64,000 nucleotides of DNA, taken from the NCBI RefSeq assembly GCF_000002995.4, contig NW_025062476.1:8120501-8184500 (forward strand), given 5' to 3'. The stretch comes from Brugia malayi (taxonomy: Eukaryota; Nematoda; Chromadorea; Rhabditida; Onchocercidae). A program made the position numbers and the translations under genes. The notes beneath the pieces are model-generated. The model did no database searches, had not been told where the DNA came from, and was given only the letters and a program-made list of their open reading frames with translations. Shown here one piece after another: positions 16,704-28,900 of this stretch. Each line of letters begins with the position of its first letter. Position 1 is the stretch's first letter.

Positions 16704-17737
16704 ATGATCTTCAGTCATTGTTTCCAGATAGTCCTTGTCTACCTAGCACAGCTATTAGTTTGCAGTATCGGATGCGATGTCTGTTTGGTTCCTTTTATAA
16801 TTTCTGCTATTAGTGCAATTTGACAAAAAAACTCAAATTTGTATTTTATTTGAGCTATTCCGCTTATGCTTATATCATATTTCTAGAACCAATGACAATA
16901 TTTCCTTCACACGCAGTCTATCAAAATGGACGGTGTTATGTCCCATATGTAACAGAAGAACCACTTTCAATATACAATGCACAAACAAAATGTCTTAAAA
17001 AAGTAATGTTACAGTCTGGTCCAGTCTTGGTGATAGAAATTTTGAAAGAAACAAAGAATGAAATCATTTCGAATTTTGTTAAATGGACCAAGCGACTTTA
17101 TTGGATTTATCATGCTTTTACCATATAAATATGTATATCTTCGAAATATCGACTGAGCACTGTCTACGAACTAGCCACCTCGGCTTACTTATTTCTTTTA
17201 TTAAATGCAACTGTTTTTTAGGGTGGACAGTTGGCTTTTTCGGTTGGTCTAATAGCAGAAAAAAAAATTGCTATAGTTGTGCAAAGACAAGTTCATAATA
17301 ATAAAAGTTCTTGTTATTGGATGGATGGATTCGAGAGGTATATTTCCATACTGGAGAAGTTCTTAGAAACTAGTAAATTGTATTAAACTTGTTAAATATC
17401 ATTTTGTGATACATCCATCGGCTGCTCGTAATCGGCTTCTGTTCTCTTTGTCCTCCTTTTTCATTTTGAAATATTTATTTCTTTCAGACTAGGTGGCAGT
17501 TCGTTCTGTGACTGCTATTATATAACTAGTAGAAGGGCTTTTTGGAATCAAAGAAACTGCAATAGCAGTCAACAATGGGTTTGTCAATTTGCGCCAGAAA
17601 CCCAATCTACTGAAGTACACAATAAATTTATGAAGCAGCATACTATTTTCAACAGATTATGGAATGTTGAAAGGTTTGAGTGGAAGGTACAACAGGTACC
17701 ACTTGTTGCAAAAGACTGCAATTTATCAGAACCTTAA
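16704..17737 (+). CDS. Secreted C-type lectin-like domain protein
   Basis: Four exons (16704-16764, 16887-17002, 17222-17337, 17488-17737) close in phase to 180 aa. Residues 1-20 (MIFSHCFQIVLVYLAQLLVC) resemble a signal peptide; the rest is one C-type lectin-like domain. Diagnostic features are NGRCY at its start, KCLKKGGQLA (the conserved alpha-helix Cys plus GG-x-L), SSCYWMDGF, and the terminal FWNQRNC and QQWVCQ cysteines. There is no WND or EPN/QPD motif, so calcium-dependent sugar binding is doubtful. No transmembrane segment is seen. The gene lies 1.2 kb upstream of the adhesion GPCR on the same strand. Its last exon contains an alternative phase-2 donor (GAAAG|GTTTGAG, near 17674) that would splice in frame to the receptor, so it could also act as an N-terminal lectin module of that receptor. 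The domain call is firm; the first exon is an inference. Confidence 0.75.
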
Positions 17738-18961
17738 TAATTTAAATCAAGTATTGGTGATGCGGCTGTTATAAGTAACCGGAAAATAGGAAGCGAGTTA
17801 AAGAAACACTATAATTTTCCATAAACCACAGTTCAAAACCCTTATTTCTATTTATCCTTTATTTTAATTCTCATTTATTTCTCATTGAAATCATTTAAAT
17901 CCAAAATTTATTAAAATGTTTCCTTTCTCTACTCTTTTTAAGTTGCATTCTGTGGTTATAATACATTGCAATTTTATGAGCTGAAAACAAAAATCGGATT
18001 GAGTAAATTTTGGAATATGAATAAACTCATCTATTTTATTTTATTTTCAAATAAAATTTAGACATAAAATTTCCATTTTGATTATGAAATGTTCATTTAA
18101 ATTACTTAAATTTAACGTTTATGTTTAATCACGTTTCAGCCATATTCAAATTTAAATGTAGAGATTTTCAAATTTAAATCTATTTGTTTTTAAAGCTGAT
18201 ATGTTTAAATTATTTAGATAAATTTAGACATACAGGAAATCGGAATAATATTAACTTCTTGCTTAATCCCTCAGCATAGCATAAATTGATTATCTGAAGG
18301 ACCATTTCTAAACAGTATTATTTACTTCGTAGTATTTAGTCCATTTCTCTACTTATTTCTAGAATAAAATTTTCATGATTCTTGAAGGAGAAAGAAGGAG
18401 CACTTTTTGACATGCATTTTCGAGTAACAAACAAATTTGTAAGCTAATTACTGGGCAAAAACAATGACTCATGCCTTATGTCGCGTGGACATTCTACAAC
18501 TAAAATGTTTTAATAGTTATTAGCGTCACAGGATGGAAACCAGTTTCTTTTAATCATCTACCATTCATCTTCATTTTGCTCTCTACTTATTGCTGTTCAA
18601 TTTCATTTTGACCTTAACTAAACTTTCCAAAATCTATCCGTTACTTTATGTGATTGTACTTCTGTTGGAATATTATTGAAATAAGAGAAATTTGTTAATT
18701 TTGACAAATTGAACAAAGTGATAAGTGTTATAACATTTAGGTATTTTAGTCATATTTTTTATTGAAATTTTTGACAATTTAAGGATTTTTGGGATTGAAA
18801 CTTGCAATCTCCATTTTTTAGAAAATTTCCCTTCAAGTTTTAATAGTTGTGAAGATAATAGAAAAAGTGACTGTTTATTTCTCTCAGTTATAATCTGTGA
18901 ATATTTTTGTGAAATCAAGATTTATTTACTTTCTAAATATCTGTGATTGTTATTCAATAGG
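17738..18961 (+). other. Spacer between lectin gene and adhesion GPCR
   Basis: AT-rich 1.2 kb with no exon seen. An AATAAA at 18020-18025 may serve the lectin gene. The end carries the acceptor-like TTCAATAG directly before the receptor's ATG, compatible with trans-splicing or with splicing from the lectin exon. Confidence 0.4.
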
Positions 18962-21900
18962 ATGGTTTTAATGACCGTCCTGCTACTTCTCCGTTTTTAT
19001 CTTTATGTTTATGGTGATATTGTCATATCCGCTACAACACAAAATGGGTATTTTTTTTCTCATTATTAATTCAATGTTAAAAACATTCTTTTACTTCTTT
19101 ACTTCCTTTCAATTTCAATTAGACTAAACAAACAAGGCTTTTTGTTAGAAAGGGATTTTGAGACTTTTCCCGCAAACAGAAACATAAGAGCAGATTGCTA
19201 TGCAAGTTATATAAATTCCAGTTATGCTATCATAACAGTTGAACTGGAATGAGTTCCATTCTTTGAGCATATTTATGGCAACAACTTGCTATGAATTTGC
19301 GTATCATAAACTAAAGCAATTGATTTGTTCCAAATCAGTGAGGAGTAAATAAAAAATTTCTACTTTTAGTGCTGGAAGCAGTACCGCACAGGATGGAACG
19401 AATTTACGCAGGAAGCGTTCATTCTGCGAAGAGTTTGAGTGGGATGGAATTATTGTTCCACGTACGTTGGCTTGCAGTGAAATTGAAATACCGTGTCCAG
19501 ATCCAGAAAATACCATCGGTAAGCAATTATTACGTATGAAACATTTGACTACAGCTATTCGCACACTGGAACTAAGTTTTTGGATAGATTTTTGGATAAA
19601 GTGTCTCGGTAGAGCTTTAGTAATTTTTTGTAAGAGTAATTTTGTTGTTTTTCAGTTTGAAAATTTTGCTTAAAGGAGTGACAACGCAGAAGTGCAGTTG
19701 TGAGTCGAGTGGATGGGAAGGAAAACCGAACACGGCAAACTGTACCCACAAATGGGTCGGATTGTTGGATCAAATGATAGATAGTGACGAACCTGCGGAG
19801 CATATTAGTCGAAAATGGGCTCAATTTTTGCAAGATTCAGTGAAGCAAATGTTAGTTTCCTTTTTCAGAAGTTGGCTTTTAATGAGGATTGATGATCCAA
19901 AATCTCGTTTGCTATTATTTCGAGACTGATTGCTAGTAGATAGTGACACACTTGCAGAATATATTATTCAAAAAAGGCTCAGTTTCTTTTTAAAACTATT
20001 GAAATTGAATGTTAATATCTTTTAGATTATCTAATTTCTGATTTGTCATTATTCAACATATTCTCTTTAGAAGTATTTATTTCTCAGATTATTTGGTGGT
20101 GACTTAGTGGGCAGTATTGAAATTGGCGAAAAACTGTTGTCACTGGCAAGAGTGCAATATGCAATATTAGATAACGAAGAAGAACGGAACGAAAAAGCTA
20201 TCGAATTCACAGAGGTTTTTCTTGAAAGTCAATAAATTTTAAGTATCATTGTTGTGACTTTCTATTACTTTGAAAAATGTTTATTTCTAGCTTGAATTTT
20301 TCTTAGCCAATGAAAAAAAAGACATTTTTTGGACAGAATAGTAAGTAGTAGTAAATTGCTTAAATGCATTATTGGTAGATGTATGGTGAAGCAGGCAATG
20401 AATTACTGAGTGATCGTGCTGCAATTGTCTGGATGACTCTACCAGATGATGTTCGAATACGTGAGGTATCTTCATTAATATCAGAGCTGGAACAAAGTGC
20501 TACATTGATGGCTGAGTTTATCAGTGAAAAGCAGAAAAGAATTGAATACAACAATTGGGGTGAATTATTACGATTGTACAGCACGCACATTTTTTTCAAA
20601 ATCTGGGTCTATATGAACTTGTAGTTAGGAATTATATATGACAGTAACTGCGTACATCAATCTTTTTATCTTCTGATTACATCATTACATTCTGATCTTC
20701 TGACTAATAACTGATTACTAATCAGTCTATGCCGACTTATAATTTCTTCTGGATTTCTTCTCAAGCAAGTAAAAGTTTTCGATTTTTGGAAACTTTGAGA
20801 TGCTTAAGCTGAAGACAGCTTTCAAAACAAAGGAATTTTTATGATTAAAAGTAACATTTGTGCAGCTTTCGAAGTACAAATGAAAGGACCGATTCCTAAT
20901 CATGTGGATGACAGTGGTAAATCAAAATTAGTTCGCCGATCTCATATATTTGATGCTATATCCTTTACTAATATTTCTTCGAGTTATACCAATGCAGATT
21001 TTAATGAGCTGACTGGGAATGTCACTTTCAGCTTCTCGCTGTCACCAACCTTCCTAATGCCGCCATTGAAAATACTTCGTATGTCCATGCTTTTTTTTAA
21101 AATATATTTAGTATAAATAATAGTAAAAATAATCGATCTATATCAAAAAAAAAATATGTTTCCATGTTAAGCAATAATGTTATAATTGCGACGGTTAAAT
21201 TCTACATGTTTTCCAACTTGAGCTTCTTTCTTGTACCTCAAAAATGAATCTAAGCATGTTGAAGAGTTTTTTATGCAACTTTCTTTGGATTTCAGTCAAT
21301 AATAATTTTAGAGCAGTCAGCGCAGGTGGCAGTTCTACCTACGTTTGGTGATTCCAGTCTTCTCATGCGCCCAGTTAGTGCTATTTAAATAACAATTTTA
21401 AACCTAAGTTAAAAGGAATTTTAAAATATTCGAAATTTTTTTATAAATTCCAATGTTATAGCGATCACGAGTAATTCCGACGCGTAGAAATCTGCTTCTT
21501 GTGGCTTATTATGTATTTAGATCAGTGGGAGCATTGTTGAATACAAATAAAACTACCATTGCCAACAGTCTTATAATTGGTATTCTTCAAATTCAAAATT
21601 TTCAATTTTTTTTTTTTTAAGAGCGCTGATTTATTTTGAGCTAGTCAGTAATATGCTCCAAATCAGCTAATTATTTATTGTTTTTAATGCATGTTCATAC
21701 GTAATGGAAATTCATATTAATGTAATTTCTATATAACTGCTTTATTATACTTGTTATACATACTTAAGCGCTTAAATCGCAGTGTCACCTTAGCATTCAA
21801 AAACTTATAGCTGTCTTGACCAATCCAGTAAATTATGCGGCATTTATTCTTTGTCTAGTTCGCAATTTTCAACCGATTTTGAAAGAATGAGGTTGTATTT

Positions 21901-24900
21901 AGAAACTCTGGAAAAATACCAATAACGCATTACAGGTGCAAGTGTAAATGATCCAATGACCTCTATTCCGTTGCCTGAAAGTCACCCAGTTACTTTCAAA
22001 TTTTATCATCTCAGAACTAATGGGGTAAATAATCCGCGATGCGTTTTCTGGGATATTTCCAAAAAGTGAGTATTGACGTTGTTAGTTTTAGTTGCAATTA
22101 CTAATGATTTTACTTTTTATGCAAGATGTTTTCATATATCATTTACTCGTTCCTTTTAATTTGTTTACGATGATAATGATTAGAATTTAAAATTTATTTC
22201 AGTCATTCGAAATAAAATTATGCAGCATTTCAGGATTTGGAGCAAAGAAGGTTGCAAAACATTGCGCACAGTGAATGATTCAACTGAGTGCTCTTGCACA
22301 CACTTGACTAGGTTTTTTTTTTTTTTTCAAATTTAATGCAAATCAGGTAAAGCAGTTTATATATCCATACTTTATCAGATCTTTACCATGCTTAGGTGGG
22401 CTCTATCTTTCTAAAAAATGTCGGATTACCATACGTATAGTATTACTTTCATTAGTGAATTGTATAATCTCAGCATCCTGTTCCTTTCGCATTTCAGTTT
22501 TGCTATTTTAATGGACATAACTGGTTTGTCTGGTCATGATAAAGAATCAGTTGTTAATCAAGTTTTAAATCTCACTACCACTGTTGGTTGTATATTTTCA
22601 ATTATATGTCTCTCCCTTACTTCACTTGTCTTCACATGCTTCAGGTTAAAATTTATTAGCATTGATATAATAAAAATGGCGCTGTAACTTTATTCTTACT
22701 AAAGTTACAGCATAAAAAAATGGTTATAAAAGTGCATAAAATCATCAAATAAAAATGAAATTAAGGATTAAATGCATAGAAACTAAGTCTTAACTTCAAA
22801 TAAAAATCTGGACTGAATTTAGAGCACATAGTCTATTAAGTTAAATCAGAAAATCTTATTTGTTTTAGATCTTTATGGAGTGTCCGTCACATGATCCATA
22901 GTAATTTATGCTTTTGTTTACTATTAGCTGAATTGGTTTTTGTAACTAGCATAGATAGAACTGAAAATAGAACGATATGTCGTGCAGTTGCTGTGATACT
23001 TCATTATTTCTTTCTTTCGGCATTTTGTTGGATGTTACTGGAAGGATATCAGCTCTACTTGATGCTTGTGCAGGTAATATACTATTACTTTTCATTTTAA
23101 TACACATTATATATTTTATATTTAATCTTTATGTGATCTGTTTAGCTATTAGAGTTAGAGGGAGGTAATGCTATAATTAAACTGAGATAACATAATGTTG
23201 TTCGGTATATAAATGCATTCAAGTATGATTTTTGTGTACATGATTTCTGAGGTTTTCGAAAACGAGGAAGGAAAAACTGTCTTCTATTGTCTCTATGCTT
23301 ACGGATTCCCAGCTATTATTGTTGCTATTACTGTCGGAGTTGCCTGGTCAAATTATAGCACCGATCAGTAGTAAGTTAAATATGTTTGGTTCGTGGTGTA
23401 GAATGATTTTCTAAAAGAACATTTTCATTTTTCCAACACTCGATTTAAAAAAATGTATTTTCTTTTGATCTAAAGATAATTTCCGAAAGTTTGAAAAATT
23501 TGCTTAGTCCATATTACAGCTGCTGGTTGAATGTAGCAACACCAACAATATGGGCTTTTGCTGGACCCATCGCCGTTGTCATTGTGGTTTGTTCCTTGTA
23601 AAAAATAGATTTGTAATTTGGATAATAAGCCTTCATTGAAACTTTAACTCTAGCTAAATCAACATAATGCCAGAAATTTCAATGTAGCTTGCTAAGTCCT
23701 GGAATTTCGACAAACATATGGAAAACAAAAAAAAAAAAAAAATTAGAAAATTTGCTTACTTTTTCCATATCCATTTCTAAGGTAATTTACAGTTCAATAT
23801 AGTGTTTCTTGGTGTTGCACTGCGAGTGGTACTTTCGGTGCCTAGTCGTCATCGAAACCGTATGGAACAGATGTTAGGTTGGTTGAAAGGTTCCGCAACA
23901 CTTCTGTGTTTATTGGGTGTCACTTGGATATTCGGGTACCTGATGATCATCCAGGGAGCCGAGACTGTTTTTGCATATATTTTCACAATTTTGAACTGTC
24001 TGCAGGTTCACTTTTATTTGTTGCAAATGTTCTTTTAATAACTAAAGATGAATTTGATTTTCTTGTCATCAAACATCTGTTTTTCGGCATTTATGTATAT
24101 ACCATCCAGTTGTAATGTTCGTATTTTCTTTGTTAAAAAATTATAAATCTTCTGCAAATTATTTTTGTAAGCTAGCTTATATTAATGCCGAGACTGTTTT
24201 ATGCGTCTTTAACGATCTTCCATTTTTTCTATAATATTAAAATTTTTTATCGTCACGAGAAACAAAATATCGTAATAAGAATATAACCTTATTAGGAGAC
24301 TCACTAGGAAATATTGCATTTCCTTAAAAAGTATTGTTCTACGTCAGAAAAGATAAAGCACGACAGTATATTGTTTAAAAAAGTTATTTGAATCAGAAAT
24401 AATTTTAAATTCAATAAACCACTCACCCTAACCAAAAATCAAATCTTCAGGGTGTGTTTATCTTTATTATCCACGTTGTTCTAAATGACAAAGTACGTTC
24501 GACGTTACTGCGTTTCTTACGAGCGAATATTTGTTGCTTATCTGATGTCAATACTCCAAGCGTAGTGAGCACTGATCAAAAATTCACTGATATGATGAAG
24601 AATAGTGATCTGTCTCGTATATCTTCACAACCACTTACAGGAAGTTCAGATTGGAGAAGCATAAAAAAGGAAGAGAAAGGACTGTTTTTGGAGAAAGTAT
24701 CTTCACAAATGGACGGTAAGATTTGATTGCTTTCCACTTGGTGCTAATATTTTCTTTTTGTAATGGTACGATTTTCTTTTCAGACTACCTTCCTGTATCT
24801 TTGCATTTTTATACTGATATACTTCTCTGTGACTAATTCTCATCAAAAAAATTTTGCAGTAAGGAAAATGTAAGGAAAATCTAAAAGGAGCTAAAGTGGA

Positions 24901-25335
24901 CACTATTGAATCATTTAAAGATGCTTGGGTGATACAAATACTCACAAAATCATGCATATATAAAAGCAGTCATTTGTTAATTATAAACAATAGATTAAGT
25001 GATAACAGTTCAATAAAGGCTGTAATTGGAAATTTCCAGGAAAAGGAAGCCCGACTACGATGATAACTTATTTAGACTGGAAAAGAAAAGTTAGTAATGA
25101 TTCTATTAGTACTCCGTCCAATGACTGTGGAAATTACGACTGCGAGAAAAAAGAGGCTTTTCCAGTTTCAACTGACAATGCATTAATTACTGACCTATCT
25201 CAGGAAAATTCCGAAATTGATGATGAAGGAAAATCTTTCACTGTGCATCCAGAAATCAACTGCAGTAATGGAGACAGATTTAAACCGATACAAAAAAGAT
25301 CTTCTGAAATATCAACAATTATTGAACGATTTTGA
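18962..25335 (+). CDS. Latrophilin-type adhesion GPCR (HRM-GAIN-GPS-7TM)
   Basis: Seventeen exons close in phase to 876 aa: 18962-19047, 19370-19518, 19676-19850, 20088-20214, 20379-20559, 20866-21078, 21312-21373, 21462-21579, 21936-22065, 22234-22311, 22498-22644, 22869-23073, 23252-23370, 23520-23586, 23793-24005, 24451-24715 and 25040-25335. Order: signal peptide (MVLMTVLLLLRFYLYVYG), RRKR at 42-45, hormone-receptor motif (about 48-104), GAIN domain, then a complete GPS with CVFWD and CSCTHLT and predicted self-cleavage between Leu438 and Thr439, exposing TSFAILM. A seven-helix domain follows (about 450-710), with SLWSVRHMIH, LLLAELVF, MLLEGYQLYLM and GVTWIFGYL, then a tail of about 165 residues. 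This matches latrophilins, membrane adhesion receptors; C. elegans LAT-1 was reported as a target of the anthelmintic emodepside. The rhamnose-binding lectin domain usual in latrophilins is absent. LAT-1 versus LAT-2 is unresolved. Confidence 0.9.
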
Positions 25336-25945
25336 AAAAAGTTGTAATTCCTGCAACAAATTTACGATTTTATTATTTCTTCGGAATAATCTCTTTGACC
25401 AAGATAAAGTTATATTATCCTCGGTTGCTTCCCTTGGCATCTTACAAAGATTCTTGACCGATGATTGTTTCTCTCTTATTTTGACACTTGTTCTTTTTAT
25501 TGGAATCTTTTGTTTATGAGGGGAATGTTGCAATGAATAATAACAATGATTTGTAATAATGACATTCTCGGATTATCAATGTTTCCGAAAATTTTTATTC
25601 GAACTTGTAAAATTTTGTTTCCTTGAAGGTATCTTAATAATTCTTTGGTATGTTTATGTTTGTCTGAAGAACTTTAAACTTTAGTGTAAATTATTTGAAT
25701 TCCATAAGACTTATGAATGTCGTTTTTATAAACGCTGAGACATGAGACTGAAGTTTAGGAGTATTTCTGAAGTTGAAGGAAATTCCAAAAAGTTACAGTT
25801 CTACCAATTGATGAAATTAAAGAAACCCGGATAGTTTGAATGGCTTCGGCTTCAGCCTATCTTTTATTTTTTGGTATTTGAAAAATGTAAGAAAGAAAAA
25901 GAAGTAAAATTTCTGAGTACAATAAATACGCACTGCGACATCTTA
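25336..25945 (+). other. Probable 3' UTR of the adhesion GPCR
   Basis: After the stop codon the sequence is T-rich and non-coding; AATAAA at 25921-25926 is the first canonical poly(A) signal I notice. Confidence 0.4.
25921..25926 (+). terminator. Candidate poly(A) signal AATAAA (adhesion GPCR)
   Basis: AATAAA about 590 bases after the stop codon, in otherwise featureless AT-rich DNA. Confidence 0.4.
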
Positions 25946-28900
25946 CAAATTGTATAGTTAACCGTTTTAATCAATTTTCCTATAGTGAGATCGTATTCCA
26001 ACAGAATATATTTCGAAAAGAAGAAATAACCTAAAGACTATGAACTTCACTTGATAAGTGGTTACACAATTCAAGTTGGCCAGGAGAGGAAGACTAATCT
26101 GCAGAGTAATTTTGAATAAAATGTGCTTACGCTGGTTGATTACAGTAAACAAAATATGTGTTAGGTTAACCAGAAAGAAAAAGTGCTTGAGAAATGCATT
26201 CGAAAACTTCTCTAAAATTTGAATTTCTTTGTGTTCTGAAATAAAAAAATAGTTTTTTTTCTTGTTAATCTTCATTATCATAGTAATTAAATATAATTTC
26301 ATGACTATTCTCCGACAATTCGATCGTTGAAATTAAGAGAATTGGCTTTGGGCAGTAGTAGTTACTTGATAATATAAATTAGAATTTAATTTTTCGATTA
26401 TAAATATCATACGTACAGCCAAAAGATTGTTTGAATATTGTGTTCTCTCATTTACAGATTAGAAAATGATTTACAAGAAAATGCATGCTGAAAGCACAAC
26501 ATTAATAGTAATTTGTTGATCAGACATACTTCTATCATCAATAGAGTAGAGTTCAAGATTACGAATATAAATATTAGAGATCAAGTAAAAATTAGGTAAA
26601 AATGAAATTGATTAGCGGAAATTTGCATGAACAATACTCTAATATCCCCTCATCCATATGAACTCATTGACTGTGTATGCACCTTTTTGAAGAGATTACT
26701 GTATCCATTTATGATCCAAACTATTTATTTATTGCTTTATGAAATTATTAGCTTACTATTATGTTGCGATATTTAATAACGCTTTTCGGTTTATGATATC
26801 CCCATTTATCCTTTATTCCCTTGGTTATTTTCAAAAAATGGAATGTGGGAGGAGAATAACGGAAGTGCATGACAAGCAGTAATTTGTTGAGATCCATTCA
26901 ACTGTATATATATTCAACCATCCCTTTCCCTCAATTAATTATCCTATCCGTTAGGGATACCAAAGTCACAGCAATTATTTTCTCATTAATTTTCAATTCC
27001 AGTTCATCTTTTTCTCTCCCTCATGATTAACATACTATTTTCAACTATTCTCTATAACTTTTGGCTAAAATTATACTATTATAGGATGTACAGTTGATGT
27101 TTACGGGTTCTAAGACGAGCAGTGCTGTGAGATAATCATTATCGATTGATTCCATTTTGAAAAATTACTCATTGACAGATAAGTATCATAAACAGAATAT
27201 GATACGAATGAGAAGAAATAGATATTCAGGACAAGCCAATTACTTCCTCTGTTTCTAACATGCGATGACGACCAATTATTCATTATTCATTAATAATATG
27301 TCATGGACATCGCTCTGGCTGGTTCATTACTACTTTATGGCACAGGTGCCGTTATAAGTATTTTACTTTGTTAACATTCATGTCACCATAGTTACAGTAA
27401 TTAGTTTCATTATGAGTTTGAGCGGTCATTTATAGTTCAGTGTGATGAATGATGAAGTTCCAGAGAATAAATTATGCAAGATAAGATTTAGGTGAGAATG
27501 GCAGCAAATAAATAATGTCAATTTCCATCCTACTTGAGCTCATTTTGCACTACAGATCATTTGGTTTTCTTTTATCATTTCATTATATTTGGATAAATGA
27601 TGGGGAATAAGTAAATTAGCTTCATGGCTCTTTTTAATATTCAATAAATTGTCTTCAAAGAAAAATAAAGATGGTAGGAAGAGAAGTTAAGAAAAGGCTA
27701 GCAACCATTTATTTTACAAAGTTATCTTCATCCCATTTCTATCATCTTTTACCATATTTCACAGTTTCATACATTCCAAGCTTCCATTAAAAGACGGCTT
27801 TCTTTTCTCATTATTATTTTCTTTTTAAAAAAGTTCATTAATTCCAAAAGTTAGATCAGAAAAAAAAAACTTTTTTATGAAAGAAGGCATTCTATCATAA
27901 CATTTCAATTTAATTCTATTGTATCCTTGCCAGTCAAATTACTCATATAAATGCAGAGCAATCATAGATTCACAAACAATATATTGATGAAAATTATATT
28001 ACAAATTGTTGTTAACCTTCTTCATTTATTGTTTGATAATCATTTTTATTCTACCAATTGTTCTGTGCAATTAGAAAATGATAAATGAGCACAACTCTAT
28101 TTTTAATCGCAATTAATTTTCCATAATGATATGCTGAAATTTATTATTTTCCTAATATTTGTATTTGAAGCTTTCCGAGAAAATACAATTAGTTATAATA
28201 AAAATCTATGGATTTGATTTTCATTAAATTTCATGGCATTTATTCAAACTTATATTCAATTTTTTAGAAGTTATCTTTTAGAAATATAATCTTATTGCAA
28301 TGACTGAAAAAAACACAATGACTCCTTTAAGATCATTAAGCGTTTAATGAAAGATAATTTATTAATAATCTTCGGTACCAATTTATAGAACTAAATCTAT
28401 GCGATGCTGAATAGTCAATGATTGAAAGAAGGGTGTCTCATTCATTTTAAAGCGCTATTTATTCTTTGATGTGATCCACAATTGGAAAATATTGGCAGTT
28501 ATTTATATTATTTATTGGTAGCCTTGCAGTACATAAGGACAACTAAATTAGTTGAATTTGAAATAACTTTTAATAAATCACTCTGATTTATCACATTCTT
28601 TATGTGGGGAAGAGATTAATGAAATGGTCAAGAAGCAGTAAGGCACTCTTGTATTGTGTACTGTCCAAGTAACAGCCAACTATTCACCAGATATCAGACT
28701 GTTTAGCACTTTTTCACTAACCGACCCAAACGCCTGTTGACTTAATCAATCACTAACCGCTAGAACTAGCACAATTGCTTTGCTATCGTCCTGATGAGAT
28801 AGTTCAACTCACTTACTACCTTTTGCTCTAACAAATAATGTTATTTTCAGTTGAAGTCTGATCTTTTTTAATAGTAGCTATTAATTAGTAATTTAAAGTA

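Noticed and set aside
25967..26302. 111-codon minus-strand open frame after the GPCR gene
   Set aside because: Length is within chance expectation and composition is low-complexity Phe/Ile/Lys; no splice partners.
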